Shown piece after piece: positions 28,101 through 34,100 of a DNA stretch of 64,000 nucleotides. How positions within the stretch are numbered: position 1 is the stretch's first letter; every line of letters begins with the position of its first letter. This stretch comes from Bicyclus anynana (taxonomy: Eukaryota; Arthropoda; Insecta; Lepidoptera; Nymphalidae), in NCBI RefSeq assembly GCF_947172395.1, contig NC_069100.1:5089001-5153000 (forward strand). Reading direction: 5' to 3'. The notes below the pieces were generated by a model. It did no database searches, was not told the DNA's origin, and saw only the letters and a program-made list of their open reading frames with translations. A program made the translations under genes and the position numbers.

Positions 28101-31100
28101 AGATAAATATTATAATTATAAAATAAGTAAGTATGTTGTGTTTTAAGTGTACACGTAGACACTGCTCATAATTTTCATATGAATACAGTTATAACGTGGT
28201 GTGTAGTATAGGTAGGGAATCAGGTGAGATAGATCCACGTCGAAGGCTCTAGGGGAGTTTGGGAAGGTCGATGCTGTGGTGCTAAGCGGTTATCTAGCGC
28301 CGTGGTCCACAGGGGATAGACAAGGTTGGTCGTTATACAAGGCACCTCAGGCCAACGACATCTTTTGGTGGTCGCTGGTCGGCTCCATACGCCAACGACA
28401 TATTTTTAGTGCCACATGGCATCTTTTGGTGGTCGCTGGTCGGCTCCATACGCCAACGACATCTTTTGAGTGCCACATGGCATCTTTTATTAGTTATAAA
28501 CGACTCCACGCCGCCAATAAGTAAAATTATAAGTATTCTCATTACTCTTTCTTTTAAAGTGTTTGTGATGATGTTTGTGTAAATGTTAAAATAATTGAAA
28601 CTATATTCACCGGGAATAAATAGTCGACGCAGTGGTCGATGTAGTAGACGACACAGGCAGCACGCCAGTTCCAGCGGTCGCAATAGCCGCAGGCTGCAAC
28701 GACTGCAGAAGTAGTAGCGGGCTGCGCGGCTGTAGTGGCGTTAGACGTTTGACACCGTTGATACCAGAGGCGGTACGGCCGCCAGAAGATCACCAGGGCG
28801 AGCAGGTCGCCTCAATTGGTTATCTGTGACCCTGCAAGGCCTCCAATGACGACCAGATACCGCTCTTGAGCACTCTGTGTACTTCACTATAAGGATTGCT
28901 AAACAAAGGTGAAGCGACGTTTGGTTGTTTTTAATTAAAACCAAGTAGTCTACTTACTAATAGTGGTTTTTTTTTACCACCGCCTCGGCCATTCTACTTT
29001 GGATGTAAACATGCAGGGCTTCTATATCGATGACCCTACTGTCAAAAGTCAACTAGATTAAGAAGTTTAGGTACTACACAATTTTATTATTAATATAACA
29101 AGTATTTCGTTACCTGGAGTCACTATGTGTAGTTCGTTGCAATGCCTGTCACAATAAGCCTTGGAAGCTTCTGAGGAATTGTCTTCCATCATCAATAATT
29201 TATTTTGGGGATGTAAAGAGTCGGACAAGTTCTTAAAGTAAACCCTTGGTACAATCTGAATTAAATGAAAAGTAAGAGACGCAATCTAACTTAGAAAAAT
29301 GCCGTACGCTACGTAAACGCAATATCTATTTTGAAATTATCGGTAAAAGATTCGCACACTCGGCTCAAACCGTCGCGGTTTTTAACTAAAAGTACTCGAC
29401 TCGCAAACGCATAACGTTTGCAAACGATAAATCTTAAAAGTAATACAGATTGCAACGTAATGAACATTTCTCATTTTTTTTTTTTTTTTTTTCTTTTTCT
29501 CTTTCTTTTTTTATTTTTCTCTTTGTCTTTTACGTTATTACATTATTTACTTGGATGCGATATGGCGACACGGGCATCACGGCAACCATTGCCGATTCAA
29601 CTCACTGACGCATCAATATTAAATTATCAAAACTATTTTACGGTTTTAAGTCACAAGAAAACCCGTTAAGCGGTAACTGAGGGTAGTTATCAAATAAAAT
29701 TAATTTCATCAGGGATTTCACAAATTTCAAATTAAGTTGCACTTTCATTGTCAATGTCAGGATTTGGTACAGATTGACCGGCAGAAAGGGATCGCTGGAG
29801 CGATACCACTTCTGATGTCGTAAAAATCGTAGAGCCATTAATAAAAATGTGGACAGAACCGCTGACCTAACCTTGGTCATCGGCTCTGCCAATTACAATA
29901 GGTATGCTATGCTTAACCTCACTAATCGCTTACAAAATAAACTACTCTTAATTTTACTATTTTACCCTGGTAGTTGTGGTAGAGGAAGTACATCGAGCAA
30001 GTCCCAGGACTTGTGACCATTGGGTGTGGTTTAAAGGCGCCTTTTAATACTAGTAAACACTCACCAACCCTGCCCGACATGCTCTCCATGCCCACAGTAA
30101 ACAATTTAAGATCAATAATTACTTCATCACGAAACATTATCGAACAAAATCACTAACGCAACAAGCAGCATGACGCCTCAAGCTGCTCAACAAAGAATTG
30201 AACCAATTAATAGCCCAAGTCACTAATCACTTTCCTTTTCTTAATAACACTACTTAACACTTCACTATTTCACTATACTTAACAAGTAGAAGACGATTAT
30301 TCCATCTTAAAAACGCGATTAGAACTGAATTACTAAATCAGCAGACTACGGAGACAGACGGAGGCAGGATGCCTCACTAGACTGAATACACAGTGACGGT
30401 ACACGCGTACGCGCCATTTGGGACGCGATGCCATTGGATGAGAGTTACGTGATCTCCTATTGGTCGATCGCCGCCACGTTCGTTATGGTGGTAACGTTTT
30501 ACAATCTTAATTACTTCAAGAGTAAATAATCAAAACCTAATTACATGAAAACTTGATTCTAAATTTATTAAATTAATTAACGTAGATTTTGCTGACCATT
30601 ACGACAGCAAAATCTCAACACAGAACCTAAAGAGTTTCTTTTCTACTGCTGTCACCTGTCATCATTACTTGAGAGACTAATTATTAATTAAATCAAAACG
30701 GAATAGTATTTTGACTGCAAAATGATCAGACCACTAGATAACAAGTCGATTCGAAATAACCACAGAGCAAACATGACAACTATTAGGTCTGAGGCCATAG
30801 AGCCCTCAGTGAGCCAAGCTTCCCCGGCGACATATACAATCAAAAGTTTTTGAATATTTATGTTACAAATGGGCAAATCGAATGTGAATCCGCCACTGTC
30901 TTCATTAATATGTTTCAAGCCAATCCTTTGAACCGCGATAGCCCAGTGGATATGACCTCTGCCTCCGATTCCGGAGGGTGTGGGTTCGAATCCGGTCCGG
31001 GGCATGCACCTCCAATTTTTCAGTTGTGTGCATTTTAAGAAATTAAACATCACGTGTCTCAAACGGTGAAGGAAAGACATCGTGAGAAAACCTGCATACC

Positions 31101-34100
31101 AGAGAATTATCTTAATTTTGTGCGTGTGTGAAGTCTACCTATCCGCATTGGGCCAGCGTTGTGGACTATTGGCTTAACCCCTCTAATTTTGATAGGAGAC
31201 TCGAGCTCAACAAGTGAGCCTGTAGTGTTTGTGTATATATACTCGAGCTGAGAAAGTGAGCCTGTAGTGTTTGTGAATATATACCCCGGTAGTGGGAGAA
31301 AGCGGGCAGTAGGTCTCTGTCATCGAAAGAAGGTGGACGGATAGTGAATTGCTGCTATAACAGTAAGGACAAGGGACCTTACAGAGCTTAATGTGGGTTG
31401 ATATCGATCAAAATCCTTCACCTGCAGTCATAATCAGTGTTGTCAAACGGCTCCAAATCCATCTTCGGGAAGACGCTGTATAGACTGTAGTATTCTTCAT
31501 CAGTCAATGGGTACTCAGCAGGTGGTATTAACAAGTAGGGTTGGATCTCGCGTTCCCGTAGCATTTTCTACATTGGGATTAGAAAGTTATAACTTGGCAA
31601 GTGGCTTAGGAGTATCCCTAGCCCTTGACTACAATCTCACCTGATGGTAAGTGATGTAGCAATCTAAGATGGAAACGGGCTAACTTGTTAGGAGTAGGAT
31701 GAAATCCACACTCCTTTCGGTTTCTACACGACATCGTACCGGAACGCTAAATCGCTTGGCGGTAGGGTGGTAACTAGCCACGGCAGTAGTCTCCCACCAG
31801 CCAGACCTGGACCATTTAAGAAAACCTCAATGGGCCCAGCAGGGGATCGAACCCAGGACCTCCGTCTTGTAAATCCACCGCGCATACCACTGCGCCACGG
31901 AGGCCGTCAAAATAAAAATTAAGACAATTTATGCACATTTATCCGCCTCAGTCAGTATTCATCCTATAAAATGTCGTCAGTCTTGGATTCCATAACGACT
32001 TAGTCTAAAAAATAAAAAAAAACATAGTCTATCAATGGAGGCCGAATCGGAAATATCGCTATCTCTTTCGTCCTATCGCAATAAAAGAGATGACTATATT
32101 TGAGAATTAGTGCTATTGGTCGACAATATGTGATTTTGTTTTCTCGTGAAAACAATATCACTTTTCTCCTTTATTCTTAAGAAATGTGGGTAAGCGCTAC
32201 TTCAAAGTGGATTTAATGGTTTTTTTCAAAATCGGTATATTTCTGCCCCAATGCAATGTGATAGCTAATGATCCCTACTATCACCCCTTAAGGGAACGCT
32301 ATACGTTTCCAGTGAGCCTGTATACAAAGATTTTCCACTTAGTCGTCATAATATTCGTATACAGCAGAATATAATTAACCTTGATATTAGCAGCTAAAAA
32401 CTTTCTTCGAAGCCTTTCGATCTTGACTAGTCTTGGCAGTTCTTTGGGCATGACCACACTCAGAAACTGTAGCTTCGGCACGAATGTTTCAAATGGGAAT
32501 TGCTGAAAATATTTTAAGGTTAATTTTCAAATCATTTATAAATAACATAGCTGATGCAGATCATGTTTGCATGCAGCGAAAATAAAGCCTCAATATAATC
32601 CAGTGATTATGCAAAGTGACTCAACCCCAATACGTCTTGGGTTCGATCTCCGCTGGACTATTGTCGTACCTACTTACGTCCCCAACAGACGGTACGATCG
32701 CTACGAACTCGTGGGAAGGAAGAATAAAAATATATTTTTTGCGTCAAGTACGCAGACCCGTCATGCACGCAGCGACCAACCCACGATAAGTTGTAGCCGT
32801 TACCGCTGCAGGATTGTAAAAATAATTTATGTTTGGCGGACATAACACAGAGTTTTCGACTAATTGTAGAGGTACGGAAAAAGGAGTGTCATATATTTTT
32901 TTTTTTTGTAAATTGCGTAATCCGAATTGGTAAATAATATTGCCAATTACTTTGAGACTTCTTAAGTTTAATTACTTTTAGACTCCTTGTAAATTTTAGC
33001 TATTTCCCCTCATTTAAGTTTCTTTTGCAACAATAAACAAACTATTTCCTTTAAATTTAACAAATGTTTATGCGTTAAGGCATAATAATCAAATGAAATT
33101 TATACATAAGAACGAGTTTTAATGGTTTTAATTGTCAATTACACTGTTTCTTTTTTAAATTAATAATTAAGATGATTACAGATGTTTCTTATATACTTAC
33201 GATACTGTCATCTTCACTGTACGTAGTCCATCTCCCCGGTGGTAGTAACACTTTGGGCTTCTGAGGCCTTGGTAGAGACAGCAGCATTGGAGCAAGCTTG
33301 TCAGTTTTGGCCTTAAATTACAATTAAATTTGACAGCCTCTCTAAGACTACGTTACATTAAACTTTGGGTACGAAACTGGATGTATTAACAAAATATATA
33401 GGAATTTATATTTTGCAAATTAGTTAAGGTTACATTCGATATTCGCTAACTCGAGAAAATTTTAGACGATTGTCAACTGAGCCAGTTTAAAATTAATATA
33501 TTATTTGAGTGATACTCATCGTTCGTATTTAATTGTTATAGTATTTAATGTATGTGTGTAATAGTATATTGTTAGATGTGATAAACCGCGGTGCACTCTT
33601 AGTCTTCTAAACTAATATTTTAAGAGGTAAAGTTTGTTTTAGTGGCTAATCTCTAAATCTACTGAACCGTTTTTTAAATTCTTTTTCCAATAGAAAGCCA
33701 CGTCATTTGTAAGTGTAATAAGCTATATTCATCCCCTTATTTCGACGCGAACGCGTACAACATGCATAAAACCGCGGGGCGTCTGTTGCTTTATTTTAAA
33801 CTAACAGCGCTCCACGGTGTTACTCGCGCAAAATAAGTATGTACCTACACGTAATTTAATTTTTCCGCGATAATAAGTAGCGTATGTGTTAATCCAGGTT
33901 ATAATCTATTTCTATTCTAAGGTTTAGTAGTGGCAGCGTGAAAGAGTACCAAACATTCATACTTCCATGACCATCAGTTTTTCGCAAATCTCGGGATACC
34001 ACGGACTTTTTGGGACAAAGAGTATCCTTTGTGTTAATCCATCATTAACTATTTTCGTTTTAAATTTCATCCAAATTGGTAAAGTAGTTGCGGCGTTAAA

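Larger units (their letters stand above)
26676..30832 (-). mobile_element. LTR retrotransposon in DNAH1 intron 4 (non-autonomous)
   Basis: Two direct repeats of about 1,018 bp (26676-27693 and 29816-30832) start TGTCG and end CGACA, so they have TG...CA ends with inverted termini. TATA precedes the left copy and follows the right one, a 4-bp target duplication. Reading the minus strand, the interior begins TCAGAAGTGG (primer-site-like; the same 10 bases start the interior of 41280-47805) and ends ATGGCCG before the 3' LTR. The 2.1-kb interior encodes no gag, protease, RT or integrase I can recognise, so it would need proteins in trans. By its ends I lean to BEL/Pao, which is inference. Confidence 0.88.

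Noticed and set aside
28333..28829. Overlapping frames of 65-116 codons on both strands
   Set aside because: They come from ~60-bp tandem repeats and a GC-rich patch inside an LTR element; no domain recognised.
26676..30832. Segmental duplication of host DNA rather than LTRs
   Set aside because: TG/CA ends, inverted TGTCG/CGACA termini and a shared TATA flank only outside the pair are better explained by LTRs.
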